From: Nageia nagi
Lineage: Eukaryota; Pinophyta
Direction of reading: 5' to 3'
Assembly (NCBI GenBank): GCA_050084985.1
Contig: JBITNC010000001.1
Location: forward strand, 198,462,001 to 198,526,000
Length of the DNA stretch: 64,000 nucleotides
Position numbers and translations under genes: made by a program. Below are positions 1-11,621 of the stretch, piece after piece. The notes under the pieces were generated by a model. The model saw only the letters and a program-made list of their open reading frames with translations, searched no databases and had not been told where the DNA came from. Within the stretch, counting starts at the first letter, position 1. Each line of letters opens with the position of its first letter.

Positions 1-375
1 TTTTGTGCCTAAGCGCATGCATGCACCCAAATAGGTGCGCCTCGGGCAGATGAGATATTTCAACACTTAGAAAATTTTGTAGAAAACTATCAAAACGACT
101 TGAGTGCATGGTTTTTGGCACATGCTTTTGCATGTACCTAAAATGGTGCACCCTCAAAAGAAACAACATTTTCAGAGAAAATTGGTGAAATCGACTGAGT
201 GCAAGGATTGGAGGACATGCTTTTGCATGCACCCCAATAGGTGCGCCCAATTTCAGAAGCAAGTTTTGGCTGTGTTGATTCTAGACGTCTACTATGAAGG
301 AGATAGGTGTGTTCATATGAATTAGACCTTTACTCGCACCAATCATTGCATGACACCTATCCACTCAAGCAAGTC

Positions 376-382
376 TATAAAA
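376..382 (+). promoter_or_regulatory. TATA-like box 1 of the element C array
   Basis: TATAAAA preceded by TGACACCT about 25 bp upstream. The same pairing recurs at the other array TATA boxes, which supports a core promoter reading. Function is inferred. Confidence 0.4.
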
Positions 383-1003
383 GGAAGGTTAGCTCCAACA
401 TTCAGTTAGTTTGGTAAAATTTGCAGCATTGTGCAGTGCTAAGTTCAGAAAGCATGTCCCCTAAAAGATGCGCCCTATTTTGGACAATGATTTTCAAGGT
501 CATTTTCATTAAATATCAATTTGTTGCATTGGAAAGTGCACCACAGGATTGTGCGCATGGTGTTTAGAGCATGCTTAGGCACTCATCCAAAACGGTGCAC
601 CAACTTCCAAAAGTCCTAGCCCAGGAGCATTTTTTTTTTACTAAGTATAGAATCTTGTGAAGAGGCCTAGGTGCATGTTTTCTGGCACATGCTTTTCCAC
701 TCCTCTAAATTGGTGCACCCAAAATCTTGGAGCATTTTAAGTTAAGTATTTTGAGGTGCCTACTTGAGTAGGCGCAAGGATTCTGGGACATTGTTTAACA
801 CCCCTCCCAAAAGGTGCGACCAAGTTGCAAGAGTCTCAAGTCTAATGAAAATTGGCTAGGTCCTTTTGTGCATCAAGTTAGTTGGCGCATGCATTCCGGG
901 ACATGCCTTTATATGTACTATAATCTGTGCGCCCATCATTCTAGCTCCATCGTTTGACCTCCTTTCGAGCCAACCAAGAGGTGACACATGGGATGTTGAA
1001 GGC

Positions 1004-1012
1004 TATATATAT
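1004..1012 (+). promoter_or_regulatory. TATA-like boxes 2 and 3 of the element C array
   Basis: TATATATA here and again at 1337-1344. Each sits after GGTGACACATGG and before a shared CAAGTCACCCC stretch. The two copies are about 333 bp apart and belong to a duplicated higher-order unit. Confidence 0.4.
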
Positions 1013-1786
1013 CAAGTCACCCCTTTCATCATTCTATCACTTCATTTCATTTTGGACCAAGTCTCCCAGTCGCACCATATTTTGAGGTGCCTATCTAGGT
1101 AGGCGCAAGGATTCTGGGACATGCTTTTGCACCCCTCCCAAAAGGTGTGACCAAGTTGCAAGAGCTTTCAGGTGTAATGAAGATTGGCTAAGTCCTTTTG
1201 TGCATCAAGTTGGTTGGCGCATGCAGTCCAAGACATGCCTTCGCACATACTATAATCCATGCGCCCATCATTCTGGCTCTGTCATTTGACCTCATCTCGA
1301 GCCAACCAAGAGGTGACACATGGCATGTTTGAATGCTATATATATCAAGTCACCCCTTGCATCATTTTATCACTTCATTTCATTATGGACCAAGTCTCCC
1401 AATCGCACCATTTTTGGAACATTGTTAAGGACTCATCTAAATTGGTGCACCCAAGAGAAATAAGGATTTGAGAAGGTGCCTGTGCTACTAGCAGCCATTT
1501 TTGAAAGGGTGAGCTGGATCTTAGGGTACATTTTCTATAGTTCACTTTGCATCTTTTTGATAAAGCTTACCCTAAATTGACCTATGCACATGCTATCTCA
1601 CTAGTGCTTCAAGGACTCATCCGAAACGGTGCGGCCAAGTGCAAATCCAGGAATTTGGCTAAGTATACATGATTATCAGGTGCATTCATTCTCTTTTCCA
1701 TTGTGCATGAAAATTTGACGCACATGCTTTGTGGAACATGAAAAAGCACGTGCTCAAGTCCTTGCACCATAGCATGATGATCCATA

Positions 1787-2330
1787 ATTTAAAAGATTAA
1801 ATTTTAACTTTAATCCTTCCTAAGGATCAATTCATACTTAATTAAATTAAATGCTTGCTACTAGAAGATTTAGAGAATTAGAAATGGAACCATGTGCAAA
1901 CCAAAGAAGAACAAAATTCACACCACACAAAGACAATACAATTACCCTGGTTCACCCGATGTGGGCTACATCTAGCAACAAAAGCTCTCGTCAATCAGTA
2001 GGTGAAATTGTGTACAATGACCTCCACAGTCTTTTAGCACCTCTTCTCATATTCACACAAATACCACAACTCTGAAACACACAAAAAACTGCACTCCAAC
2101 TCTCCACAATTCCTCTCCCCGAACACTTCCAAATTGCCTCCTTTTTATAAGAGAAAGATAGGCTCAAATTTGGAGTGTTTCAAAACAAGAAATAACCATA
2201 AAATCATTATTTACAGGTAACCATTATTCTCCTCTAGTTGTAGTTCAAATTTGGGCTCAAATGGTTGAGCCAATCTCTCAAAATAGCCTTTCGAATTTGC
2301 AAATACACGCTCTCTGGATAATAGCAGCCT
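1787..2330 (-). repeat. Copia-type LTR remnant (probably solo, minus)
   Basis: An AT-rich block between the element C array and its ORF remnant. It contains GGTTCACCCGATGTGGGCTA, closely matching the LTR at 18241-18540, and a TATAAAA-type box on the minus strand near 2148-2154. No primer-binding site or coding sequence adjoins it, so a solo or truncated LTR is the simplest reading. Both borders are approximate and I found no target duplication. Confidence 0.35.
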
Positions 2331-2808
2331 TCCAAAGTTGAAGTTAGTTTACTGCCACAAATTCATGTATCATCACGACTGGCTGAAGCATGCACTCGAG
2401 AAGTGTCATGTTGTTCTAAAAGTCAAAATCCCTTTGAGAAAGGAGGTAGAGGAGCAGATATGTATACCATCTCAAGTTTCAAGGGAAGAAAACAATGTGC
2501 ATAGGAAGGAAGTAGTATTGGCATAGGCTCAAAATATGATTCAAGAGCATGTTGAGGTTGAGGACCTCCGTTTACTGAAGGCAGGGCATCCCATCCTCCA
2601 TGAGAGGCAGATGGTCATCTGGTGATTTCAAATGCAGGCTACGTCTAGGCAAATTGGAGACTACTTTAGACAGAATGGCAACATTGTTGGCACGGGGTTC
2701 CAAGGGAGTACGGAAGACCATAGCATTCTTGGAAAAGACCATTGAGTCATATGATCTCACCAACGAAGAGTGGAACTCCGTCGATACCAAATCAGACCTG
2801 GCCTAGAT
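2331..2808 (+). pseudogene. C-terminal remnant of novel element ORF (copy C)
   Basis: Translation in shifting frames gives a basic, helical C-terminal segment that closely matches the end of the minus-strand ORF of element D near 41310-41780. Shared landmarks are HHDWLKHALEKC, IPLRKEV, DLRLLKAGHPI, HERQMVIW and EEWNS before the stop. In-frame TAG/TGA codons and at least one frameshift break it. No reverse transcriptase, integrase or other known domain is recognised. The preceding roughly 1,000 codons seen in D are missing here. Confidence 0.6.
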
Positions 2809-2871
2809 TTGATCCACTCACAGATTTTGTCTTCAATTATCTTTTCTTTGTTTAATAAATATTGATGGTGG

Positions 2872-4229
2872 TTGTTGTTATGTTCAAACTTTATTTACTT
2901 GATTTGATTAGTGTAGGGATGAGCTTTTGCTCCCACCAGATCAAATCTGTTAGACTCATTAATGGCTCTGACTGGAGCAAGGATGAGGTTTTGCTCCCGT
3001 CAGTTTAGATTCCAAACATTTATTGCATATATGATTTTCTTTTTCATAGATTAGATGTATTGCGACTGTGGCATTTATATTTTGTTAGTCTTTTAAATGC
3101 CATTTGCAAAGTTTTTGTTAACAATTAAATTTTATATTGATATGTGTGTTGCATACGTCACACCATATCATATTTGATGCATTTAGGGCAACACTTCTAG
3201 TGGCCTATTTATACCCCATTCAGGCCATTTAGAAGAGGATTTTTGCATTTGCAAAACTGGAGGATTTTGCATATGTGCCATTTCCGCATAATATTGATTA
3301 CATACAAAGATTTTGCATATATGTGGTTTTGCATATGAAAGATTTCAACATTCCATTGCATGAGAATTTGTTGCATAAGGGCTTCTTTGCATAGCGTGGT
3401 TGCATATTGTTACATCTTTGATGCATTCTCAATATCATAGTAAGGGTACTGCAATCAAGTAAGGAATGTCTCTGTTTATATTATTGAATATCATTGAGAA
3501 TTGATTTCTTCTGGAATGATTCTATAAAGTAAATGTTGTGAAGACTACTATTTGTGGGATCATGCATCTTCTCCTATAAGATTTTCTTGCTGGTTTGGAT
3601 AGTTTTTACTACTTAAGTGCATTCTCTTTCAAAACTGTGAGTTTTAAGAGAAGATGGTTGAATATTTTTTGAAGTGGTATAAATTATTCATTGTATGATT
3701 TGCACATAAGTGGATGTATTCTGGGGCGTATAGCTTATCTCTATTTCATTCAGTTAGATTCATGTATTCACATGTTGATCATTTCCCATCACCCCTTTCC
3801 ATCTAGTCTTCCATCAAAGACCCTATAGCTTCCTGCTCTTGTCTTGTAGTAACTTGAGCCTTTTGCTATTTACTGCTCGACTTGATAAGTGAATACATTT
3901 TCTTAAAGAATCTGGAGATGACCTGCCAGGACACTGCATCACTGATGATATCTTAAGTTCATTTTTCATATTCTTATGCATTTATCCCTGCATTTGTGAT
4001 CTTTCTTCGCTTTTGTTCACATTTGCAATCTTTCCTCTTTGTGTAAACAAATCTCGATGGTGTATTTCCCTTGTATAACGGTTAACAACATGCATCTCTT
4101 ACCATTGTGCCCTAGGCCATATTCCATGTGACCGCTTGGGGTAACTAGTCCTTTCAGGCGAAAACAAGTAACCTTGTTTTCTCCAAGTCTTGTGGATGTT
4201 TTGGGTGAGGAAAGAAAAACATACCAACA
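2872..4229 (+). repeat. 3' terminal region of element C (LTR-like)
   Basis: About 1.2-1.36 kb that matches the minus-strand segment 39847-41243 of element D and ends at the same base, ...CATACCAACA. It has a TATTTATA box (3206-3213) inside a GGCC...GGCC context. The start is ambiguous: TGTTGTTATG at 2872 or TGTATTGCGA at 3056. It looks like a 3' LTR, but I see no matching 5' copy in C or D. The flank to the right begins CCTAGGTG. Confidence 0.5.
2916..3003 (+). promoter_or_regulatory. Conserved double GATGAG...GCTCCC motif
   Basis: Two copies of GATGAGNTTTTGCTCCC (2916-2939 and 2979-3003) follow the ORF stop. Element D has the same pair in the same position (about 41105-41200, minus), and E has one diverged copy (27119-27140). 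A conserved 3' untranslated signal, perhaps for RNA 3'-end formation or priming, is possible. Role unknown. Confidence 0.45.
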
Positions 4230-5290
4230 CCTAGGTGATTACACTGACCATGAGGCATCTTAAAGGCTTCCAAGATTGGATGTGGCACACAAAGAGGGAT
4301 ATTTGGCATCCCAAGACACCAACCAATTCCCACACTTAGACGTTGGGCATATTTGGCCTTCTAGGCCCCATGTTGGGCATTTAAGGTGGATTTGACCCCC
4401 ACATTGGAGATATGGGCATCCCTACGTTCCACGTCACCCTCCTAGAGATATTTGAGCTCATGGCATTGACATCGAGACGCATTGAAGCCTCCATAATCCT
4501 AGCACTTGCATTCTTGGCTTTTGGATGTGATTACTCTCAACTTAAGGCTCCCTATCTTGATGTTGAAATCATGAGCACACAGATCACTCTTCTACACTAT
4601 TGGATCAAGTCAATGCAAGATTAGAAGATGAACACCCACACCTATAAAAGGAGGACTCCTTGAACATAAGAGATATGCTGAATATATGATTAAAACCCCT
4701 TTTTCGGATTGAGTGTGAGAATCTTTGTCACTTGTATGCACCAATCTGCATTTGAGGTCTTGAGGTGATATAAGGCTAACCTCTTGCTTACTCCAGTCAT
4801 TCGAAAGACGAACTTTGGTTGTTCCATCGGGAAGAGGTAGGGAAGCCTTGGGCTTGGCCTTGCTGCTGCTGTAATTGGTGAGGCCTTGGAGCCATCCACA
4901 ATAACCCTATTGGAGGTAATCCTGGTGTAAGCTCCTTAGGTCCAAGACATATGTAATTGAGATCGTCACTGTTATATCGATACAATTCCATTACTCTGTT
5001 ATCATTTTGCTATCATCTTGTCTTGGCTTGGACGTTGGATCTAAAAGTGCATTTCTATTGTTTAATTCATGTTTTGGCTTCCTAAGTCCTACGTTGGGTT
5101 TATGTGGACATTTATAGTTTATTTGTTTCATTCCTGCCATTCATAGCTAGACATTGGATGTTTTGTGTAATCTTGTGCTTGATTGGTGAGATGTAAAGGT
5201 AAAAGGCAAACGTCCCTCTCCTAGGGCACATTTGAGCATGAGCCAATGGTTTGGGCTTATCACACTTAACTCCCTATGTGCATTCTCATC
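4230..5290 (+). repeat. LTR-like fragment with 30-bp ACGTTGG phasing
   Basis: Non-coding. ACGTTGGGCA-like words at 4340, 4370 and 4401 are spaced close to 30 bp, as in element G's LTRs. A TATAAAA box at 4643-4649 follows, then about 600 bp of unassigned sequence with further scattered copies of the word. I read it as a degraded gypsy-type LTR in plus orientation. Ends are not resolved and no coding sequence belongs to it. Confidence 0.35.
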
Positions 5291-5339
5291 CATTTTATTT
5301 TTCTAAAACTAATTATTTTGGAGTTTATTACCTTATTGT

Positions 5340-6340
5340 CCTTAAAAAGGTTGTTGCCCAAATTTAGGCTGTAATGGACCAAATTTAGATGGTTGTCCAA
5401 AAAGATGACTGTTGTCCATATTTAGGGGTTGAAACCCTAGATCTACTCATGGTTGTTTCAAGATGCATTGCTTTCCTAATGGAATTTTGTAGTGTGGGAG
5501 GTTTAAAGGCCTTAACCAAACCTCTGAAGGGCTCATAAAGTCCCTTAATGAAGAGGAAAATGATTCTCTTCTCATAAACATTAGGAACCATAATTGAAAC
5601 CCTTTGAGATTCTGCAACATAATTCTCCATTGTGTTCTTTTACCTAATAGATGTTAATTCTATAAAATATTCATTCCCATTCCTCCTCCCAAAATGGTCT
5701 AACACTGCTTGTCTAAATTCATCAAAGCAGAAAATGAGGTCATGACCTTGTGTGACACGATCATGATACCACCAATCATGTGCAACTACCTTAGGATGAA
5801 GGGTTGCAAAGTGTACAACATCTTCCTCAACCATAGGGGTGAGAGTAAAGTAAGTTTGTAATTTTTCCAACCAAGCCCTAGCTGTAATTCCTCCTTCCCT
5901 AATAAATATAGGAATTTGCATTCTACTAATTTTGTTTTGCAGGTCTCTTCTATCATAATTTCTACCATGTTGAGGCTTGTTTCCATAAACCCTCTTCCCA
6001 AAAATTTATAGATAGTTGTCAAAAGGAACTATATTTTTGAAATTTTATGATTGCCCCTTATATTCCTCGAATAAGGTAGCCAACGCTTGAGTAATAGTCC
6101 CTAATTTAGCCTCTTGTTGTTGAATAAACATAGGCCTATTGGGTCTTGGAAGAGGTGTGATTCATGTGCTAGCCACCCTATTTCATACCCCTTGATTTGT
6201 TATAGCAGAATTCTTTGCACGAGTTGCATGGGTTGTAGGAGCTTCATTGGGTGGTTGTTGTTGAGGCCCTTGTTGTTGAGGCTTGAAAAATTCCAAAGTA
6301 GGGCAAGCAAGATTTATAACAAATTCCAATTTTCCTTATT
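5340..6340 (-). pseudogene. gag: Gypsy gag (element F), broken
   Basis: Retrotransposon capsid-type gag on the minus strand. The core includes ARAWLEKLQTYF, HFATLHPKV, a WW pair before VTQGH, and a GLVKAF motif, all matching gag of element H at 13080-13560. A Gln/Pro-rich N-terminal tail lies upstream (about 6150-6340). Frameshifts split the reading near 6022, 5921 and 5640. A repeated KFGQQ-like tail ends it; no zinc knuckle or protease follows. Non-functional. Confidence 0.75.
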
Positions 6341-7558
6341 ACTCCAAAATTTGGTAAACTCTCAAAATTACACAAAATGATGCCCTAGCTCATACGAAAA
6401 AGGAAATTAACTCAAACATGCACCAATTTGCTCATAAAAATAGGACGAATCATGGAAGTTCTCAAAATACAAAAATTAGGGCCAAAACAACTCATGCATC
6501 CTACTCAAGTACAAATATTCCAAAATTTAGGTAAATGAGACACAAAAAATATGAGATAAATATTAATTATCTAAAATTACAATGATGAACCAAGATTGAA
6601 TCCTCAAGGAGCTAAAAATTACTCCAAAGGGGTGACATACCACCAGGGGACTAAGAACACCACTATGAAGTTCTCGAAATAGTCACAAACTGCCTCCTCA
6701 AGTTAGACATCCCACTCCTAGGACCATGTTGGGATTCCAAGATCCTCACTCCACCTTTAAAGTCAGAACGAAACTAATATGTTGGTCTATCACTCAAAAA
6801 AACTGCAAAGGAAAAAGCTCCAAAACCTCCGATGTAGAGGACTGAGGTTTAATTTTCTATAAAAGGGCATAGCCTAATCCATCCATGAGTTTCATCCCAA
6901 GACCATCTAAGGTTTATGTTCCAGAGGAAATAATAACAATGTCATTCACACTCAAGGGTTGACAAGTCGATTGAAAATGGTTTAAATAGATATCTTCCTC
7001 AAGTGACACCCTCCTTAAATTTAGTCCATAAAAGGGTGATCAAACATAGTCAGTATAACATACATAAAATCTCAACTCCTAGAAATTAATTACTTTCCTA
7101 GTGGCACACACCTTAGATTCAAATAGATCCCAAAATATGGCCTAGCTTTATAAAATAATAAATGGCACTAATTAATAAATTATATTAATACACCTAAAAA
7201 GAGGACGCAATGACCAACAGGAACTCAAGCATATTATGCACCTCCAAATGTGATGCCAACATCCAATCAATTTATTTGAGTGCCTTGAATCCACAATGAA
7301 ATCTCCAAATTAAAGTCTTCTATCACAATTCAAGGACAGCATTTAATATCAAGCCTACATACCCCTCCATGTTTCCTATTATGCTTAACCTTCGTCATCA
7401 TTTCTGACATTTTAATGATTTATTCTCCTCAAAGTTTATCTTCATCTTTGTTTCTATGTTAACCTTTGTATCATTTCCTGACATATTTATGGATTTATTG
7501 CTCCTCAAGTTGTAACTATGGGTCATTAACTAAAGTCTTCACAAGTTGTCAAGAGAAA
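6341..7558 (-). other. Leader of element F, non-coding
   Basis: About 1.2 kb between the primer-binding site and gag of F. AT-rich with no ORF of note. It contains two similar stretches near 7380-7440 and 7440-7500 (TTATCTTCATC/TTTATTGCTCC context). Nothing else recognised. Confidence 0.35.
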
Positions 7559-7573
7559 CCAACTATGACACCA
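7559..7573 (-). promoter_or_regulatory. Primer-binding site of F (degenerate)
   Basis: Minus strand reads TGGTGTCATAGTTGG, one base spaced from the LTR end. It resembles the initiator-Met tRNA-complementary TGGTATCA with one change. Confidence 0.5.
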
Positions 7574-7574
7574 C

Positions 7575-8492
7575 TGCAATATCCCTAAATTAAAATGTAC
7601 AAACCCTAGCTGAAATATTATGAATCTATCCAATAAAAACTTTTTGATCTATGCAATTAATATTATGATCTATCAATTAACCTAGAAAATTACAACAAAA
7701 TCCACAATATGGCATATATCTAGCCATGTAAATTTTATTAAATTCTATTGCAAGTACAAAATGGATAGATCAGCCAAAACCCATCACAAATCAACCACCA
7801 AAATACACCATAACAAAGCTCTAAGTTGGATGTTTCACCTTGTTGGTTGAATCTAACCGAAAATGTGCTCAGAACAGCTCCAAACAGCCTCCACAAAATG
7901 GGTGATCCTCTTGACAGGGAAGAAACCCTCAAAACTAGAAAACAACTCTTCTTTAAGTTGGATGAACTTGTCATAGGTAGAATTCTTCATATCTGATAGT
8001 GAAAATCCAACATGCAATGCTCCTACTCAAGGATAGTCTCCTCAAGTAGATCACCAAGAGACTAGCCTTCCTCCAAGTGCCCACTCCTGTAGGTAGTCAT
8101 CTACAAGAGGAATTAGAACACTTTTTGCTACAACAATATTCCAAGGTTTCCAAGTCCAATCATCAAACATGATAAACCCCAAAATGATGTCTTCCTCTCA
8201 TATAGGTGAATGATCTCTTTTAGGGTTACAAGATTCAATCCCTAAATCCAACATTCCACATTGGAAGGTTAATCTCCTCCATTAGATGCCAATGTCCCAC
8301 TTGAGGAAGGCCAACCATAACTTAAAAAATATTTGTCACATGGTGAATAAATCACTAATTTTGGTGATATATTGATTATTAAAAATAAAGCTTGCCTATA
8401 TATTAATAAAATAGGACATCCCACTCTATTAGCCAAAATTCCATCATTAATATTTATTTGAAGAAATGGGATCCAATATTGAGGATATTACA
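7575..8492 (-). repeat. 5' LTR of gypsy element F
   Basis: About 918 bp. On the minus strand it begins TGTAATATCC and ends GGATATTGCA, a near-perfect terminal inversion typical of LTR ends. The primer-binding site lies immediately downstream. Its outer edge interrupts copia coding sequence. Confidence 0.65.
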
Positions 8493-8890
8493 TCCTCTTG
8501 TGCATATCCTTTAGCAACTAATCTGGTCTTGTACAAGTGTCGAGTGTCCTATCAAATTTGTATTTTGTTTCAAACACCCATTTACATCTAATGGCCTTCT
8601 TTCTAGGTGGAACTTCTACCAGCTTCCACGTGCCATTTTTCATTAATGCATCATACTTAGCCTACATGGTGACTTCCAATGTGGTAGCTAGGCTTCATGA
8701 ACTGTTTGATGTTCGGGTGTATTCACCATTGTGCTCATCAATGCCAAGTTAACTTCCTCACAAACCATGCTTGTGTCCTTGGTCTGGATGTGGAAGTGTC
8801 TAATGGAGCACTCAAGTCTAAATCCTGCCAGGGTAAATTTTAAGAACCTTCCTCTAAAATGGACCCATAAATTCTTAGTGAATGTAGACA
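8493..8890 (-). pseudogene. pol: Copia reverse transcriptase N-terminus, relic
   Basis: Minus-strand translation with frameshifts resembles the start of a Ty1/copia reverse transcriptase: MKNGTWKLV, a CKWVF motif, then LLKDMHKR where LVAKGYAQ is expected, at which point element F interrupts it. Upstream residues resemble the copia linker between integrase and reverse transcriptase. It belongs to the same relic as 10741-11616. Confidence 0.65.
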
Positions 8891-9367
8891 AAACCTGATT
8901 CGAATTAATGGTGAATTTTCAAAAACAATGTAAATTGGTAGGCGACTTTTGAAATTTTTTTGAAAATAGATGTAAAAAATTGATGAAAAATTTATAGTTT
9001 TAAAAATCATAGAAAATTATTGAAAGCAAGAACCAATTAGCATATAAAACTTTATATATACATTGAATGATTGAAATTTGAGTACAAAGTAGTCTTTTGA
9101 CCATGAATGATGTCTCTTGGATGCGCTCAAAACTTTATAAGATTTAGGTGCAAGAGAAAAGTGGAAACTTCTATCCCCATTGTAGTTGTTTCCACCATGA
9201 AAGATGTCTCCTCTAGGTAATTGAAATCATGGGGCACTGGTGAAGACATCCTCTGCACCTACGCAGAAGTCAAGAGTCAACAACAATAGGGAGTGTTCAG
9301 GAATAGAGTTTGAAAAGAAAAGTTGATTATGTTATCTTGACCTAGTTGCAGGAAATGGTCCCGGTCC

Positions 9368-9492
9368 GGTTGCAGCTACTTGGTTCCGACTCGGTTGCAG
9401 CAACTTAGTTCTAACCTGGTTGCAGCTACTTGGTTTTGACCCAGTTGTAGCTACTTATTTCCGGCTCGGTTGTAGGACTATGGTACTAACTC
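9368..9492 (+). repeat. 25-bp tandem repeat
   Basis: Five consecutive 25-bp units beginning at 9368, 9393, 9418, 9443 and 9468. Consensus starts GGTTGCAGCTACTTGGTTC. The units diverge by several bases each but keep exact length. Confidence 0.75.
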
Positions 9493-10039
9493 GGATTGGT
9501 GTGAACTTAGCTACAAGAGACCAACAAAATGGACTCCAATCACATAACATTTGCAATATAATGGAAGAAACATGCAAATCAATATTCTTCTCATTCCTGA
9601 ATTCACATTGCTACTCTAAAAGAATACAATCCATCCTATAGCAACCGAAAACTAAAGAAACCCTAAAAACATCTTTTTCTTAAAAATTGCTAAAACTAGT
9701 AATTCTAGAAATTAGTCGGAATGCGCCCAAATTCAGTGCACATATCCCTCTTACAATAATGAGTCTTACTTAAAAATATTAGGTCTCAACTTAATGTATA
9801 AAGAAAGATAATAAAAGTCTAACATTAAAAAAAACCCGAAAAAATCAGGAACATAAACTAAAAGCTAATTTTGGGACATTACATGGAGTTAGGTCCCAAA
9901 AATATTTTTTTGGAAGATTAGACGAATCAAAGATTAGCATGATGCAGAACACACACATGTAACCACATGTTAAATTTCAAGGAAAATGGACATACGATTC
10001 AAAAGTTATGGCTCCGGCAAGGTGCAGCACAGATGCAAT

Positions 10040-10400
10040 ATCCAACCTGGTTGCAAGTAAAATGGTTATGACCAGGATGCAGGTTCTGACCCTATTGCAG
10101 GAAAAATATTTCAAACTGGATGTAGGATCCAACCCAGTTGCAATTAAAATGATTTCAACCCAAATGTAGGTTTTGACTTGGTTGCAAATGAAAATTCGGA
10201 TGCAAGTTTCGACTCGGTTGCAGGCAAAATATTTGACTCAGATGCAGGATCCAACTCGGTTGCAATTAAAATGGTTCCAACCCGGATGCAGGATCTGACC
10301 TGGTTGCAATTGAAATGGTTTCAACTTGAATGCAGGTTCTAACCTGGTTGCAAGGAAATGGTTCTGACACGATTTCAGGTTCCGACTTGGTTGCTAATAT
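10040..10400 (+). repeat. Degenerate tandem repeat, about 44-48 bp units
   Basis: Roughly seven to eight imperfect units alternating GGTTGCAATTAAAATGGTT and CCGGATGCAGG-like halves. The shared GGTTGCA word relates it to the 25-bp array 550 bp upstream; both probably derive from one minisatellite. Confidence 0.6.
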
Positions 10401-10740
10401 CGCAAAACGAGTGCAAACTCAAAGTTGTTAGCTAATAGCTTCCTCCTTTATGATGCAGTGGTATGGAAAGGGAGTTTGATATGTATATAAATATACTAAC
10501 CTATAAGTGGCTATCTAGGTTGCAATATTTTTTATTTTTATTATTTCAAGGCGAAGGAGCTAAAATAGAATTAGAAAAGAAGACTAATCTATTAAAAAAT
10601 GTGTAGAAAGGTAGGCTACATGGCTTGAAATTTAATTATTTTTTATAAAATTTTAACTCTAAAGTGGGACCCCCTATGCGCTATACTAGCGAAATAAAAA
10701 ATTGAAAATCTAGATTTATAGCCACGGTTCACCAAACTAC

Positions 10741-11616
10741 CCACTAAAATTTTCCCTAAATCCTGCAATGTCTTCTAGTACCATTTCGGTCTTCTAAAGT
10801 TATTAGGTGGCAAGTTCACAACCAAAACTTCTCTCTCATCTTCCCCATCATCATGATTGATTATGGGACCATTGTCAGTTTTAGGTGGTGTTGCATGTGA
10901 ACTACTTGAAGATTCACGAGTCGCATAAAAAATGACATCTCTTCTTTATATAAATCTTCCAAATAGTAGGATCCATAAGTTTGTAACCTTTGGATTCGCT
11001 ATTATACCCGAGAAGACTGAACCTCATCAACTTGTCATCAAATTTCTTCCTTTACTCTTTGGAAATCTGCATATAAACAATGCAACCAAATATTCAAAGA
11101 TGTGAGATAGATGATCTCACTTTTGTGCATTCTTTTTTAGGTGCCATGTCATCAAGAGCTTTACAAGGGGCTCTATTCAACATATACATTGCAATTCTTA
11201 CTACTTCAGCCTAAAATTTTCCATTCAACTTTGCATTTTTCAACATACTTCTCGTCATTTCAACAATGGTTCTATTTTGTTGTTCACAAACCCCATTTTG
11301 TTGTGTGTGTAAGGTGTGGTCAATTGTTGTCGAATTCTATGCTACTTTAGAAATGCAAAAAGCTCATTTGATAGGTATTCTTCCCCTCAGTATCAGCAGA
11401 GAACATGGATATGATGATTCGTGGCATTCTCCACACGAGCTTTGTGAAGAATTTGAGGTGTCACGATCACAAAATTTGAAGTTGGAATTTCCACTTTTGC
11501 CTCTAGTTTGAAAGGAACTATAGGAGATGATAAAAATGAATATTGGCCTACATCAAGTTGTCTTTTCCTATTTTCAAGTTGTCTTTTCTCATCTATTTTG
11601 GATTGACTATGCATTA
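10741..11616 (-). pseudogene. pol: Copia integrase relic
   Basis: On the minus strand the segment encodes, in several frames, a copia integrase end. EEYLSN comes first, followed by TTPYT and NGVCEQQNRTIVE-like residues (the region of the third catalytic acidic residue), then the GYNSESKGYKLMDP and RDVIF motifs of the post-integrase linker. Frameshifts and stops are frequent. Element H is inserted at its upstream end. Confidence 0.7.
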
Positions 11617-11621
11617 TTTCC
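11617..11621 (+). repeat. Target duplication of H, left copy (TTTCC)
   Basis: TTTCC here and at 18016-18020 flank element H exactly, given LTR ends at 11622 and 18015. The pre-insertion copia relic reads continuously across the two flanks. Confidence 0.7.

Larger units (their letters stand above)
1..1786 (+). repeat. Hairpin/TATA tandem array of element C
   Basis: A degenerate tandem array of about 105-110-bp units. Many units pair a GGCGCA/TGCGCC-type outer arm with an ACATGCTTTTGCATG-type inner palindrome, clearest near 116-160 and 212-247 and decayed near 568, 687, 788, 899, 1118 and 1231. A higher-order duplication of about 335 bp is visible: 740-1075 resembles 1077-1410. TATA-like boxes lie at 376-382, 1004-1012 and 1337-1344. 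Each follows a TGACAC motif by roughly 25-35 bp. The same architecture lies upstream of the ORF in element D. I infer a repeated promoter or upstream region. Element C's 5' end lies outside the window. Confidence 0.6.
5290..8492 (-). mobile_element. Truncated Ty3/gypsy element F
   Basis: Read on the minus strand: 5' LTR (7575-8492), degenerate primer-binding site, long leader and gag, ending near 5290 with all of pol and the 3' LTR absent. Its right edge cuts precisely into a copia reverse transcriptase relic at 8493, so F is younger than that relic. The missing half prevents a target-duplication test. Confidence 0.7.
8891..10740. other. Insert splitting the copia relic; holds an LTR terminus and minisatellites
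   Basis: This 1.85-kb block separates the copia linker and integrase. It contains no coding similarity. A GGGACATTACA terminus at 9874-9884 looks like the start of a minus-strand gypsy LTR (TGTAATGTCC). Two GGTTGCAG-type repeat arrays flank it (9368-9492 and about 10040-10400). Its exact borders are not resolved. Confidence 0.35.

Noticed and set aside
104-325. Short ORFs within the hairpin arrays (for example 104-325, 866-1102, 62508-62819)
   Set aside because: They repeat the array units, have no conserved frame between units and show no domain.
3056-4229. Normal LTR retrotransposon assignment for C and D
   Set aside because: The 3' regions look like LTRs, but the 5' end of D does not contain the same sequence and no primer-binding site was found, so I left the class open.
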